In this document: positions 11,284-21,169 of the stretch, piece by piece
Numbering within the stretch: the stretch's first letter is position 1
How the letters are laid out: every line of letters begins with the position of its first letter
Assembly (NCBI GenBank): GCA_030323885.1
Contig: JASIRB010002822.1
Span: forward strand, 1-64,000
Length of the DNA stretch: 64,000 nucleotides
DNA from: Branchipolynoe longqiensis
Lineage: Eukaryota; Annelida; Polychaeta; Phyllodocida; Polynoidae
Direction of reading: 5' to 3'
Position numbers and translations under genes: made by a program
Notes under the pieces: model-generated
What the model was told of the DNA's origin: nothing
The model's database searches: none
Seen by the model: the letters and a program-made list of their open reading frames with translations, nothing else

Positions 11284-12106
11284 CAAAACATGAAAACAAA
11301 TGTAATAAAATAAAATCAAGTTAATTAGGTGGATAAAATTGATTCCAAAGATATGCATAAAAAACTACAAATAAATCAAATTTTAACATAACTATTAATT
11401 ATCTAGTGTTAGTAAAACAATTTGAGGTTTTATTGTACACATATTGGAGCTCTTCCTGATCATTTCCAGATTTCCAGACAGATTATGATCACTAATTACA
11501 GGCTGTAGATCATTAGCGATTATACAACGATTTCACTCCCCTCTTTTCTATGATTTTATTTTATCATAAAGTGTCCTCTTAGATATGGAATAACTAAAAA
11601 TCTATATAATCTATATTGTACAGCCTTGTGCATTCAAAATATGAAATAGAAGTCGTGTAGTGTTTTTCTTAATTTTGCATTATTCGTTTTCTAGGTCAAC
11701 TAACGTGAGAAGAATAGATATTAAATGGAAGCTTACGGGTTATGTCCAAACCATTAAAGTTCACTGCTATTGCAAAGAGTTGTATACTTCATTTCAAAGA
11801 TTAAATAATACTTCGGTTTAGGTATACAATCTAGACTTTTATTGATAAGTGATTTTACTAAGTGAATAAATAATACTTTGCTTTGCATATACTAATATGA
11901 GAAAATTGCTTGGACAATGAGAAAATGTGAACTTTTATCGATAAGTGGTTTTCGACGTAGCCGTTGTGAATTGAGCTGCAGGTGGGTTTCCGGGTTTCCG
12001 GCCCCCCCACGTTGGGGTGGGCCCTCAGTCTGACACGGGCTGTGCCTCGGCCGCCCGATGTCTTGTCGCCTTCAAGTGCCCAATTGTGCATGGTCGCCGT
12101 GCGTAA
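11284..12106. other. AT-rich spacer without genes
   Basis: No coding segment or repeat boundary is recognised. Confidence 0.5.
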
Positions 12107-12482
12107 TGTAGCTGTCACACAACGACGACAATGGGAGGACGACAGCCCGGCGGCTGGAATTTTGAGAAATCACGACGACATACGCAAATTCGGGCTAATT
12201 TGGACGACAATCGGACGACATCGGGACAACAGGCAGGACGACAGTGTCTGTGTGTGTGTGACTCTGTGTCTCTGTGTGTGTCTCTATGTGTGTGTCTGTG
12301 TGTCTGTGTATATGTGTGTGTCTATGTGTGTCTATGTGTGTGTCTGTGTCTCTGTGTGTGTGTATGTGTCTGTGTGTGTGTGACTCTGTGTCTCTGTGTG
12401 TGTCTTTATGTGTGTGTCTGTGTCTATGTGTGTGTCTGTGTCTATGTGTGTCTATGTGTGCCTCACTCTCACTCTCAGTCTG

Positions 12483-12519
<37 letters not shown>

Positions 12520-13179
12520 GTCTGACTCTCATTCTGTTTCTCTGTGTCTGTGTCTGTGTCTCTATGTGTGTCTGTGTGTGTGTCTCTGAGAGTCAGAGTC
12601 AGAGTCAGACTGAGAGTGAGAGTCAGACTGAGAGTGAGAGTCAGATTGAGAGTGAGAGTCAGACTGAGAGTCAGACTGAGAGTGAGAGTGAGGCACATAC
12701 ACACACACACAGACACACACAGAGACACAGACACACACACACAGACACACATATACACACACACAGACACACACATATAGACACACACAGATACACAAAC
12801 ACAGACACACACATAGACACAGACACACATAGACACAGACACACACACAGACACACACACAGACACACACACAGACACACATAGACACATACACACACAT
12901 AGACACAGAGACACACAGAGACACATACATGGAGAGAGAAGCAACTACAGCTTAACGACAAGACGACAGTGCCGCGACAGTGCCGCAACCTCGGCTGTCG
13001 TAGAAGTTTTTCAACATGTCCAAAATCCCCACGACAACCCGGCGACAGTCGAGAAAGAGTGGAGAAACTGGAGGTGTCGCAGAGGTGTCGCAGCGACACC
13101 TGCACGACACCTGCGCAACACCGGAAGTCGCTGTCGCAGAGCTGTCGTCGCCGCTTGTCGTCGTAGTGTGACTGCTACA
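12107..13179. mobile_element. Harbinger-type MITE with TAA duplication
   Basis: The left end TGTAGCTGTCACACAACGAC and the reverse complement of the right end, TGTAGCAGTCACACTACGAC, match at all but two of about 25 bases. TAA flanks both sides (12104-12106 and 13180-13182). The subterminal regions are crowded with CGACGACA/TGTCGTCG. There is no transposase gene. A 3-bp TAA/TTA duplication is the signature of PIF/Harbinger elements. The interior is a large palindromic microsatellite. Confidence 0.8.
12245..12945. repeat. Palindromic compound microsatellite
   Basis: TGTGTCTCTG-type repeats (12245-12450), CTCACTCTCAGTCTGA repeats (12460-12540) and more TGTCTC run to about 12590. The reverse complement of the series then follows in mirrored order: GAGTCAGAC repeats, then ACACAGAC repeats to 12945. 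Arms are about 330 bp. All the long open frames here (CVCVC, THTDTH) are low-complexity translations. Confidence 0.88.
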
Positions 13180-13356
13180 TAACGTGGCCCCGTTGCATTG
13201 TGTCTTGTAGGTTAACAGAAACCGCGCGGTTGTTGCGTAACGTCTTCAGTCGGTCAATGAATAGGATGCAGAATACGGCCACAGACCAGCAGCAGCAGTC
13301 ACGTGAGTACTAGGTAGCCAACAGCTGGCCCGCCCTAACACTGACCGGGTCCAGAC

Positions 13357-13472
13357 AGCGGGGTAAACTGTCAGCTTTAAACAGTCCACATTGGCCATCT
13401 TTACAACAAACTGAATTAAAGAAAACCTAACAAATAACCCCTTTGAGAAGGCACATGTCACCGACTCTCCAT

Positions 13473-13536
<64 letters not shown>

Positions 13537-13652
13537 CGGGGTCAACTGTCAGCTTTAAACAGTCCACATTGGCCATCTTTACAACAAACTGAATTAAAGA
13601 AAACCTAACAAATAACCCCGTTGAGAAGGCACATGTCACCGACTCTCCATTA
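13357..13652. repeat. Tandem duplication around a (CA)n tract
   Basis: A segment of about 115 bp (cagcggggtaaactgtcagc to gactctccattaa) occurs at 13357-13472 and again at 13534-13652 with very few changes. The two copies are separated by an uninterrupted CA run (about 13473-13534). A second short CA run follows the second copy. Confidence 0.85.
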
Positions 13653-13689
13653 AAACACACACACATACACATACATACACACACACATA

Positions 13690-14659
13690 CAAATCAACTT
13701 TAAAGCAACTCACAATCCCTTTGACAGTTAATGCAGGTTGGAATTGTATCAGTTTCTAATTCATGCGATATAGAAGGTAGTTTAAATGGATTAGTCGGTA
13801 CTTCAAATCCACAAAAAGTTTAATTTTTGTTTTTGTATTAAAAAGATAAATGACATTTCTCTATTTTACAATTATTAAATTCAAGGGTTCAAAGGAAAAA
13901 TGCGCCTTAAAATTGTCATGTGCTTTTGGCTTCAAATCATCATCATCCTGCCATTACTTGTGATTGGCCATGGAGGCTAAACAATCAGTCGTAACGCGTG
14001 ATTTGAGCAGGACTGAACAGTGTTCTAGTCGGGTTCCAGGACCCATCGTGGCCGCTAGGTGCCGTCTGAATGTATCCACAATGCACTCAGACGGCACATG
14101 TGATGAGGCTAATTATTCTCCAGTCTGTGAGGACCTATATTTGGTCATGTGATGAGTGGATCCACCCGTGACGTAATTCATCTAGTACATTCAGATTAAC
14201 TTACGAATCCTCTTCTGGCTGATCTAGGCCCTTTTTGGCCATCTAATGGCAGTTCGTTATTATAAAAAAAGAACCATTTCTTTGCACACATATGGAGGTG
14301 GATGTAGCTCTGAAGTCATATAATTGTGGGTGTCCTCTCCAACCTCTATCCAGGCTTCTCCGTCAACTCGGCGGACTACACCAGGCGACTTTGACATCTT
14401 TATTGTTATTGATTTATTCCTGGGTTCCAAACTGGGTGTCAGCTTCCTTGGTTCCAGGGGCGTTTAATTCAAATTCAGTGGTTGTTCTTGGTTTCGACAG
14501 ATGGCTATGCCTTCTCACAGGAAGAGAACGGCGTCGTCCCGCAGTCGGAGCTGATCCGGGCCTATGACACTCGCGAAACCAAACCGGAAGGACTGTGAGC
14601 GGCACATGCGCACCAGCACCGCCACGGCGCAGGGCCGGAAAACACTTCACCGTCTTCAT
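13690..14659. other. Unassigned spacer
   Basis: No gene is recognised. The small frames at 13964-14152 and 14292-14567 lack known motifs. A short inverted repeat, GTGCCGTCTGA/TCAGACGGCAC, lies near 14058-14096. Confidence 0.4.
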
Positions 14660-15063
14660 TAGATAAAGAATTCACCCGGTACTTGTAGACAACGCAGTCT
14701 AAATACGGGCGAAAATAGCTTTAGTATGGAACAAGAAGTAGAATGCCTGGCACCAGTGTCAAATGGTTACTTATATCAGCACAGAGTTGGTGAAATGGGA
14801 GAGAATGCAAAAAGACAACATGGCGGCCAGAGAACGCATTCGATTTCACTTTTAAATTGCTTTAAAGTATATGTTTTATTATATTTTCCAACTCAAAAGT
14901 AGCGGGTACATATGAAGACATATACAAAGAATAAATGTTGCTTCTTAGATTGTGAAATTAAGCCCTCATAAAGACTCATTTCATTAGCCCGATTTTTCGC
15001 CCGTTTTTATATAAGGCTGGTCTTCACCAGTGTACTGGAAGTATGGGGTGAATCTTTTATCTA
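14660..15063. mobile_element. MITE family F, copy 1
   Basis: Ends are TAGATAAAGAATTCACCCGG and, inverted, ATGGGGTGAATCTTTTATCTA. It is a diverged relative of 58105-58504 and 58972-59366, with part of the interior in the opposite orientation. TA borders both ends. It is non-coding, about 404 bp, and the superfamily is uncertain. Confidence 0.7.
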
Positions 15064-15565
15064 CGTCTTCATGTGTGTTCTTTGTGTTCGCTGACGGCTA
15101 TGACATTGGAGAAGGATGTTGCCTGTGAGCCAAAGGGTTGGTAGGACGGGCGGGTAGAGTGAGTGGCCCGCGTGAAAGATTGTATACATTCCAGCACTGA
15201 TTGTCATGCAGTGAGCGGTGGGAGACTGGCGTTGTTTACAAGGTCCGCGCTGCACACATACACGCTGGTTGTGTGATTTTCCCTTCATCTATTTATACAG
15301 GCCACATTGTGGCAACCCGTTATCTATTGGGTCGCCGGCTACTGCCGAGTTTTCTTGCTACGTGAGGACTTTTATTGATATAGTTAGTCCAGTGAACTCA
15401 AATGGGCGTTTTATTTAATGCGGAGTAAGCTCAACACGTGTGTGCCGCTGGGTCTTAGTGTTTAATAATTTAAATGTTTTAAGTAGCATTGAATTTGTCC
15501 TCATTATATGTGAACTTAGATATTTGAATTATTGGTGAGTGAAAGAAGTTTATTTTCTTTTTAAC
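15064..15565. other. Unassigned spacer
   Basis: No gene or repeat boundary is recognised. Confidence 0.4.
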
Positions 15566-15690
15566 CCAGGCCTAGCCTCGTGGCTCCTCGTGGCGCGGGG
15601 AAAGATGGAAGCACTTCCCGTCCAAACAATTACCATATTCAGCTCACTGCGTTCAGTATCAAAGTGAGCAGTTATTAGCAGTTCTTTACT
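15566..15690 (+). repeat. Relic of a DIRS-type left terminus
   Basis: The order of blocks matches the left ends of D and E: cccaggcctagcctcgtgg, then ggggaaagatggaagcact, then a degenerate ccgtccaaacaattaccat, then attcagctcactgcg. No element body follows, so this is a solitary, old terminal fragment. Confidence 0.5.
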
Positions 15691-16023
15691 TTAGCTCCAA
15701 TTATCCAATTAGGGGCACATGACATTGAATAGGGCTTGTTGGAAGTCATCTTTAATACATTAAAATCGGTGCAGACAAAAGTTCACACCCTTAACGAAAA
15801 GAGACAAAGACTCACAATAATTCAAGATTTGTTTATTATATACATATAAATGTCATAATATTATAAGCTGGACTATTTTGAAATGTATTTCTCAAAGGGA
15901 CTGGTCACAGATTTTCCGTTAAAACAAAGGTTGAAAATTTACCCTGATTGTCTTCTTTCAAGATGATATAACTTTGTTCATGTTTGTCCTAGAATCAATA
16001 TTTTAAAGACCATTTAAATAGTA

Positions 16024-16624
16024 CAGTATAACCCCGTTAAACCAAACTTGAAGGGACCTTAGAAATTTGTTTGGATTAACCGATCATTGGTTTAAACGAC
16101 ACTTTGATTTTTTTTTGATTTTTTTTTTGGTCCATTAGTTGTTTAAGCAGGGGAAATTTCAGTCATAGACGACTGTTCTTCCTCATTCCACTGCTGGTCG
16201 ATAGAAAGCCTGAGCCTACACTTTTACCGACCCAAGGGATTTTTAACCTCCCACACCACATAGACATGGTATGAGAGCAACCGGCCTTTGATGACGCTGT
16301 AAGTTATACACAGCGGTGAAAATCCAAATTGGCACAGCTGGGGGCACAGGGAATCGAACCCTGATTAGCTGACCGCTGATTATTGTTTTTGATGTATATA
16401 CAGTATAACCCAGTTAAACCAAACGATCGGTTAATCCAAACCTTTTTCGGCGGCCCGGCAAAATACTACCATTTATCATATAAAAAGTCTCAGATGACCG
16501 TATAACCACATGAAAGTTTGGTTTAACCGTACCGGCCGGGGCCTGACAATTTTGTTTGGATTAACCGATAGTTTGGATTAACCAACTTTGGTTTAACCGA
16601 GCTTCGTTTAACGGGGTTGTACTG
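16024..16624. mobile_element. pogo/Tigger-type MITE composite
   Basis: It starts CAGTATAACCCCGTTAAACC and ends GTTTAACGGGGTTGTACTG, with TA on both sides (16022-16023 and 16625-16626). A second start, CAGTATAACCCAGTTAAACC, lies at about 16402. The structure therefore looks like one MITE next to or inside the remains of another. There is no transposase. Such termini and TA duplication are typical of the Tc1/mariner pogo group. Confidence 0.78.
16140..16390 (-). repeat. SINE-like insert with a pol III B box
   Basis: On the minus strand CAGGGTTCGATTCCCTG (about 16345-16361) forms a perfect T-arm-like B box, in a sequence unrelated to the surrounding MITE. It is probably a tRNA-derived SINE lodged in the pogo-type MITE. 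No complete tRNA cloverleaf can be drawn. Confidence 0.45.
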
Positions 16625-17103
16625 TAATTAAGTATTTTCCAAAGGTATAATTACATGATTAAAAATGTAGTCACGTCCCGGCCCGCTGGCTCCCAGCGTG
16701 TCATATCTCAGTACATACATAACATCTAGTGTGTGATTCAGATGTGGAATGAGGTGTGATAGGTTTTTTTCATTAAGGATGTGAGCTTTTGCCTTGTGAG
16801 CTTCTTATGGATTCATTCAAACCTGTTGAGGTAATTCCATGACCACAGGCAACACCGCATCTTCGGGAAGTTTCCAAAAGTAACTGCTTCAATGACCACC
16901 TATGGTGGGAATTAAACGAGAACATCTTCTGTTGTGGATTTGCGCGGTGGCCTTAAATTACCTCTAAGTATGCTGGAAGGAGTGGGCGAGGCTTTAATAA
17001 ATAGGACGTGCATATTCTTCCGGCTACCGTAGCCTAGCTCATTAATGTTCCGTGAGTTTAGTTATGCATGCGTATAAGTTATGATAACTAAGCAGTAACC
17101 CTA
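16625..17103. other. Unassigned spacer
   Basis: No gene or repeat boundary is recognised. Confidence 0.4.
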
Positions 17104-17461
17104 AAGGGCACATTCCTTACACGGGGTATGCGAATGCGACAAAAAATCGAAACGCCTTGAAGCCTATGGGCTACATTCCTTACATGCGGAATGCGAATGC
17201 ATTTTCCGATCGGTCCCTGTAGCGATCGGTGCGGCATGCGGTATGCGGCACGCAGGGTGCGAATAGAAACCTGAGTTGTTGGTGGTGGGGTTCAGTCAGT
17301 TGCACTTGTACATTAGTTTAACGAGGAGAGGTGATGGACCGATTGGAAAATGCATTCGCATTCGCATGCCCCATACCACGTGTAAGGAATGTAGCCCATA
17401 GGCTTCAAGGCGTTTCGATTTTTTGTCGCATTCGCATACCGCATGTAAGGAATGCGCCCTT
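17104..17461. mobile_element. MITE with long inverted repeats
   Basis: AAGGGCACATTCCTTACA at the left is matched by TGTAAGGAATGCGCCCTT at the right. AACCCTA occurs on both sides (17097-17103 and 17462-17468). Internal inverted blocks such as CGAAACGCCTTGAAGCCTAT are shared by the two arms. The 7-8 bp duplication suggests a hAT-like source, but no transposase is present. Confidence 0.75.
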
Positions 17462-17689
17462 AACCCTATACTGTTAGTAGGCACTTGGACATCTTTGCCA
17501 AACACCCTGAATGCATCAAATTCCTGTTTTATCAGCAAGAGGTTTCCAAATGATGCACAAAAATACCTCATTTGTGAGATATGATGCTATAAAAGTTCCC
17601 AAATTAGACCCTTTTATTCATAATATTTGCATTACAAAGATTTATATATAAATATATATACATCTATTTTTAATTTTAAAATGGGGTAA

Positions 17690-17745
17690 CCTTCGCTAGG
17701 ACTCGAACCCGCAATCCTCATAACATGGGCCATGGAGTCGACTGT
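17690..17745 (-). repeat. tRNA-derived SINE fragment
   Basis: The minus strand reads GATTGCGGGTTCGAGTCCTA, a canonical B box, downstream of GACTCCATGGCCCATG. There is no full cloverleaf and no matching A arm in a tRNA-length window, so it is a SINE piece and not a tRNA gene. Confidence 0.45.
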
Positions 17746-18221
17746 GAAAGAAGGCGGTAAATATTAAATATATGCGCGTGGAACTCGAAAGAATATTCCT
17801 TTTACGTCAGCCGGAGGAATATACACTTTGTAATTAATATAGCCGGTTTTAAAGTTGCATTGTTTGATGACTTATATCAATGCCATAAAATCTTAGATTT
17901 TTTTGGTGTTAAAATGATCTAATGGATGAATGCTACACGGTTAATTTTAACTTTTTTCTCCGAATCAAAAAAGTGCGGGGTAAAATTCAATTTTGACGGC
18001 CACAACTTGTAAACCCTTCATTATGAACATGGATTCCATTGTTTGAAAAGTTTTCGGTTTTGGTTTCCATGTCACAAATGTGGTACAGTTTGTGAGAACG
18101 GCCCATTTACTGATTACTTGGAGAGTGCTTCCGTTTGTCTACACGACTAGCTGAGGGCATCAGCTCGGTAAAAAGGAATTGTGCTTCATTTACTGCGAAG
18201 TTAACACCGTCTATCCTATAT
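17746..18221. other. Unassigned spacer
   Basis: Nothing recognisable lies between the SINE fragment and the left end of element E. Confidence 0.4.
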
Positions 18222-18227
18222 ATATAT

Positions 18228-18330
18228 ATTTTACCTCGGTATATAGCCTCAGGCTAGCCGCAGGCTAGGGAGAGGTAAGCACATCCGGGTCCAGCAATTA
18301 GCATAAGCAGCTCACAGCGGGAGGACGTTC
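18228..18330 (+). repeat. Left inverted terminal repeat of element E
   Basis: It is reverse-complementary to 30495-30540 and 30735-30770. It is a diverged form of the left end of element D. Confidence 0.8.
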
Positions 18331-18959
18331 GCTGAGCTGCTCCGGCAGGATTTAACTACTACAACACTTTAACTAACTGTAAGTATTGAGAAATTGCGAT
18401 AAACTTCTTAAGGATGGTTTACAGCATCCCATTATGAAAGCTTAGAACTTTCTCAGGTCCAATTTGGACATGTTTTGGTGTTATAAAAAACACAAGGATA
18501 GAACGCTTATGTACAGAACCGAAACCGATACCGCTTGATATAGCGAAACCTGTATTAAGACAGGCAGAGATGTTAACCCGAGTTGCATCTCCTAAGGAAA
18601 TTCCTCCGAACCCTAAAGAGCGTTTGTTGGGGATGATCCTGGGTTTCTTTTATAGACTCCGCAGACCGTTTTTTTGAGGCGAGTCTCCGAGTTTCGTAAT
18701 ATTTTCTTCAACTTGCTGGCGCAGAATGCCGCGGGTGGGAGAAGTGTACGAAACAGAGAGAGCGGGCGTGCCAATGGCCGCCCCCTCCGTATGGTTGGTT
18801 TCACTACCGATAAAACCTACGGCATACCATTAGCTTAACGCCTGTATACAGAACTGTGTAAACCCGTTACTCTATACCGTAAGAATAATAATACCTCAAC
18901 CCAGTTCTGGGGCTCACTTTGTGACCATGTTGAGATGATACCGGTATTAAGTAACTTTT

Positions 18960-20243
18960 TTGTTACAGAAACCGATGGCCACCAAGCGAAAAAAGGTTCC
19001 GCCGGCAGCGGCAGAAGGCCGCGTGCCCTCAGGGTACGATTCATCGCCGCCACAGACGGGACCACCGTCTCCACAGCCAGGAGCTGGTCCTTCGGATAAG
19101 GATAGCGGAGAGGAGGATCTAGAAGAAAAGATCGTCAGAATCATGGAGAAATACAAAAACACGCAGCCCACAACACGGGCTTCCTCTCCTCCCATCCCAG
19201 ATGACGATTGGGAAGACTTTTCGGATGATGAAACAGAATCAGCATTTGAGGTTCCGAAACCGAAAGTCAAAAAGCGCAAAAGACTCGCGAGTAGCTCAGG
19301 TGATGAATTCACCAAAGTCAACAAGAAGCGGGTTAAAAAGACCCAAGAAAAACAAAAAGAAGAAGAAGGACTCATCATCTGATGATTCAGATGACTCATC
19401 CTCAACTGAGTCCGACTCAGAGACAGAAAGAGCGGGTGTTTATGCAAGGATAGGGGCGAAAATTAAAAAGAAATGCCCATTGGCGAAAGCAAAGAGGTTG
19501 CGTACCACAACCATGATGAGGGAAACGTTAAAAGGACATTTCCACATGTTCAAACCCGCTGAGGTGATCAACAAGTTAACCGAACAAATCTCGGGAATCA
19601 AAGGCGTTCCCGAGTCCATCAGCAAAGAAATAGATGCAGGTATCCATCTCTCGGATGAAAGACGGCGTTACGAGAATGTGTTGTGTACGATCCAGAAAGC
19701 AGTGCTCGGAGCTCTTACATCTATAACTCCGGTAGTGAATAGAATGCAAGCTGAGAATAAATTCTCGTCGCTTGCACGAGTCATGGATAAAGGCATTGCG
19801 CTGCTTACCGCAGCGTCGACGTTTCGAGAACGTCTATAAGTCAGTGACCACAGATGCTGTCAAAGAAGTAGCCAGGTCTAAGAAAGTAACGGACAATGAC
19901 GGTAAAGAATATACACTTTACCTCCCACCAAAGCCAGTGCTAGGTAAGCCGCTGGACAAAACCAAAATGTTTGGGGGACAGCTAGCGCACCTCTTCAAAG
20001 CAGTGGAAGTAGACACTAAAAGCGCTAAGAACACTGATAGGAGTAAAATGTTTGACAACCCCAGCAAATTCCGACGCCCCCGCTCGGATTTTCGCTTCCG
20101 CCGAGGAGGCAAGCCGGGACGAGGAGGTCCATCCTTCGGGTTCAATCCCAGAGGACGAGGCTGAGGAGAACGACAGACCACAGGGTGGAACGACAACCGC
20201 GGGTACAAAAGGGAGTTTACACCCAGACCCCAGTTCCCACGGC
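18960..20243 (+). pseudogene. gag-like ORF1 of element E (5' part)
   Basis: A start at 18975 gives MATKRKKVPPAAAEGR, an acidic serine-rich N-terminus and a lysine-rich stretch. After a frameshift near 19370 comes the helical core (LKGHFHMFKPAEVINKLTEQ, GIKGVPESISKEID). After another near 19820 comes the RG-rich tail (SDFRFRRGGKPGRGG). The protein corresponds block by block to gag of element D. It is cut off at 20243 by the Gypsy element and continues after 24542. It would package element RNA, and is non-functional here. Confidence 0.8.
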
Positions 20244-20358
20244 TGTTATGTATCCGTGTCATAGGTAACCATGACGTCATGTACGGGGCATGCTGGGAAA
20301 GACGTATGTAAATAAACAGTTCCATCATGCTACTCAAGGTGTTCAGACGTACATTACA
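20244..20358 (+). repeat. 5' LTR of the Gypsy element
   Basis: It is 115 bp with TG...CA ends. It differs from the 3' LTR only near 20271 (A/G) and near 20327 (T/C). TGACGTCA, a CRE-like octamer, lies inside it. Confidence 0.95.
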
Positions 20359-20376
20359 TGGTGTTAGATACGTGGG
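20359..20376 (+). other. Primer-binding site
   Basis: TGGTGTTAGATACGTGGG abuts the 5' LTR directly and begins with TGG, complementary to a tRNA CCA end. The tRNA was not identified. Confidence 0.6.
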
Positions 20377-20389
20377 AGCACTCGACGAA

Positions 20390-21151
20390 ATGGCATTAAC
20401 GGGATTGAAACCCCTGTCTGCTTTAAATGTTGAAGACAACATGGCCATGAACTGGTTACAAGCATATGAGATTTATGCGACAGCGTCGGGTGCATCGTCC
20501 AAATCTGAAAGAGTACAATGCTGCGTGTTCCTGCATGTCACAGGTAGGGAAGCCCAGAAAATCCACAAGACGCTAAGGATAGAGGCAACAGATCGAGATA
20601 ACATTGCCCCACTCATTGCTGCTTTTAATGAATACTGTGAGGGTAAGTCAAACATCACCGTCATTCGTTATCAATTCAACTCGTATAATCAGACGAGCGA
20701 AAACATTGAAGCCTACATTCGGGAGCTTAAATCGCGAGTAGTACACTGTTGGTATGACAATATCGAAGACTCCTTGTTATGTGACAGACTGGTCTGTGGT
20801 ATCAAGGATAATACACTTCGGAACAGACTGTTACAGACGCCGAATTTATCTCTCGATCAATGTGTGCAAATGTGCAGGTTAAGTGAACACAAGTCTACAC
20901 AGTTGGTTCATAATGATGTGCGTTCTGATGAAAATGTGGCCAGCATCGACACTGTCAATAACCGTCGTCAGGGTGTGACGTCTCGTCCACCGCAACCATG
21001 GGTACCGCCATCTTCGAGGTTTCGGCAAACAAGACTTACCTCGTTTCAATGTGATAAATGTGGATATAATCACCCACGAGGGAGTTGCCCAGCTCATGGG
21101 AAGACATGTGCTAGGTGTCATAAAATAGGACATTTTCGCAAAGTATGCTGA
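20390..21151 (+). CDS. Gypsy gag polyprotein
   Basis: The 253-residue structural protein of the Gypsy element forms the particle around the RNA. The start is the first ATG after the 5' LTR and primer site; an in-frame ATG at 20327 lies inside the LTR and is unlikely to be used. The N-terminal two thirds is a helical retrotransposon-gag domain (WLQAYEIYATASGA, then CCVFLHVTGREAQKIH, then FNSYNQTSENIEAYIRELKS). The C-terminus holds cysteine knuckles CDKCGYNHPRGSCPAHGK and CARCHKIGHFRKVC. It ends in TGA, and the pol frame continues directly in the same frame. The frame is intact. Confidence 0.92.
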   Translation: MALTGLKPLSALNVEDNMAMNWLQAYEIYATASGASSKSERVQCCVFLHVTGREAQKIHKTLRIEATDRDNIAPLIAAFNEYCEGKSNITVIRYQFNSYNQTSENIEAYIRELKSRVVHCWYDNIEDSLLCDRLVCGIKDNTLRNRLLQTPNLSLDQCVQMCRLSEHKSTQLVHNDVRSDENVASIDTVNNRRQGVTSRPPQPWVPPSSRFRQTRLTSFQCDKCGYNHPRGSCPAHGKTCARCHKIGHFRKVC

Positions 21152-21169
21152 GCTCAGTTAAATACAGCT

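Noticed and set aside
12195..12944. Long Cys/Val- and Thr/His-rich open frames
   Set aside because: They are translations of TG/CA and TC/GA microsatellite arms on both strands.
14292..14659. Small frames on both strands as a gene
   Set aside because: Neither has a motif; both are within the range expected by chance.
16340..16380. tRNA gene on the minus strand
   Set aside because: A perfect B-box arm is present, but no acceptor stem, D arm or anticodon arm can be completed; a SINE is more likely.
17690..17745. tRNA gene on the minus strand
   Set aside because: Only the T-arm-like B box is convincing; no cloverleaf forms.
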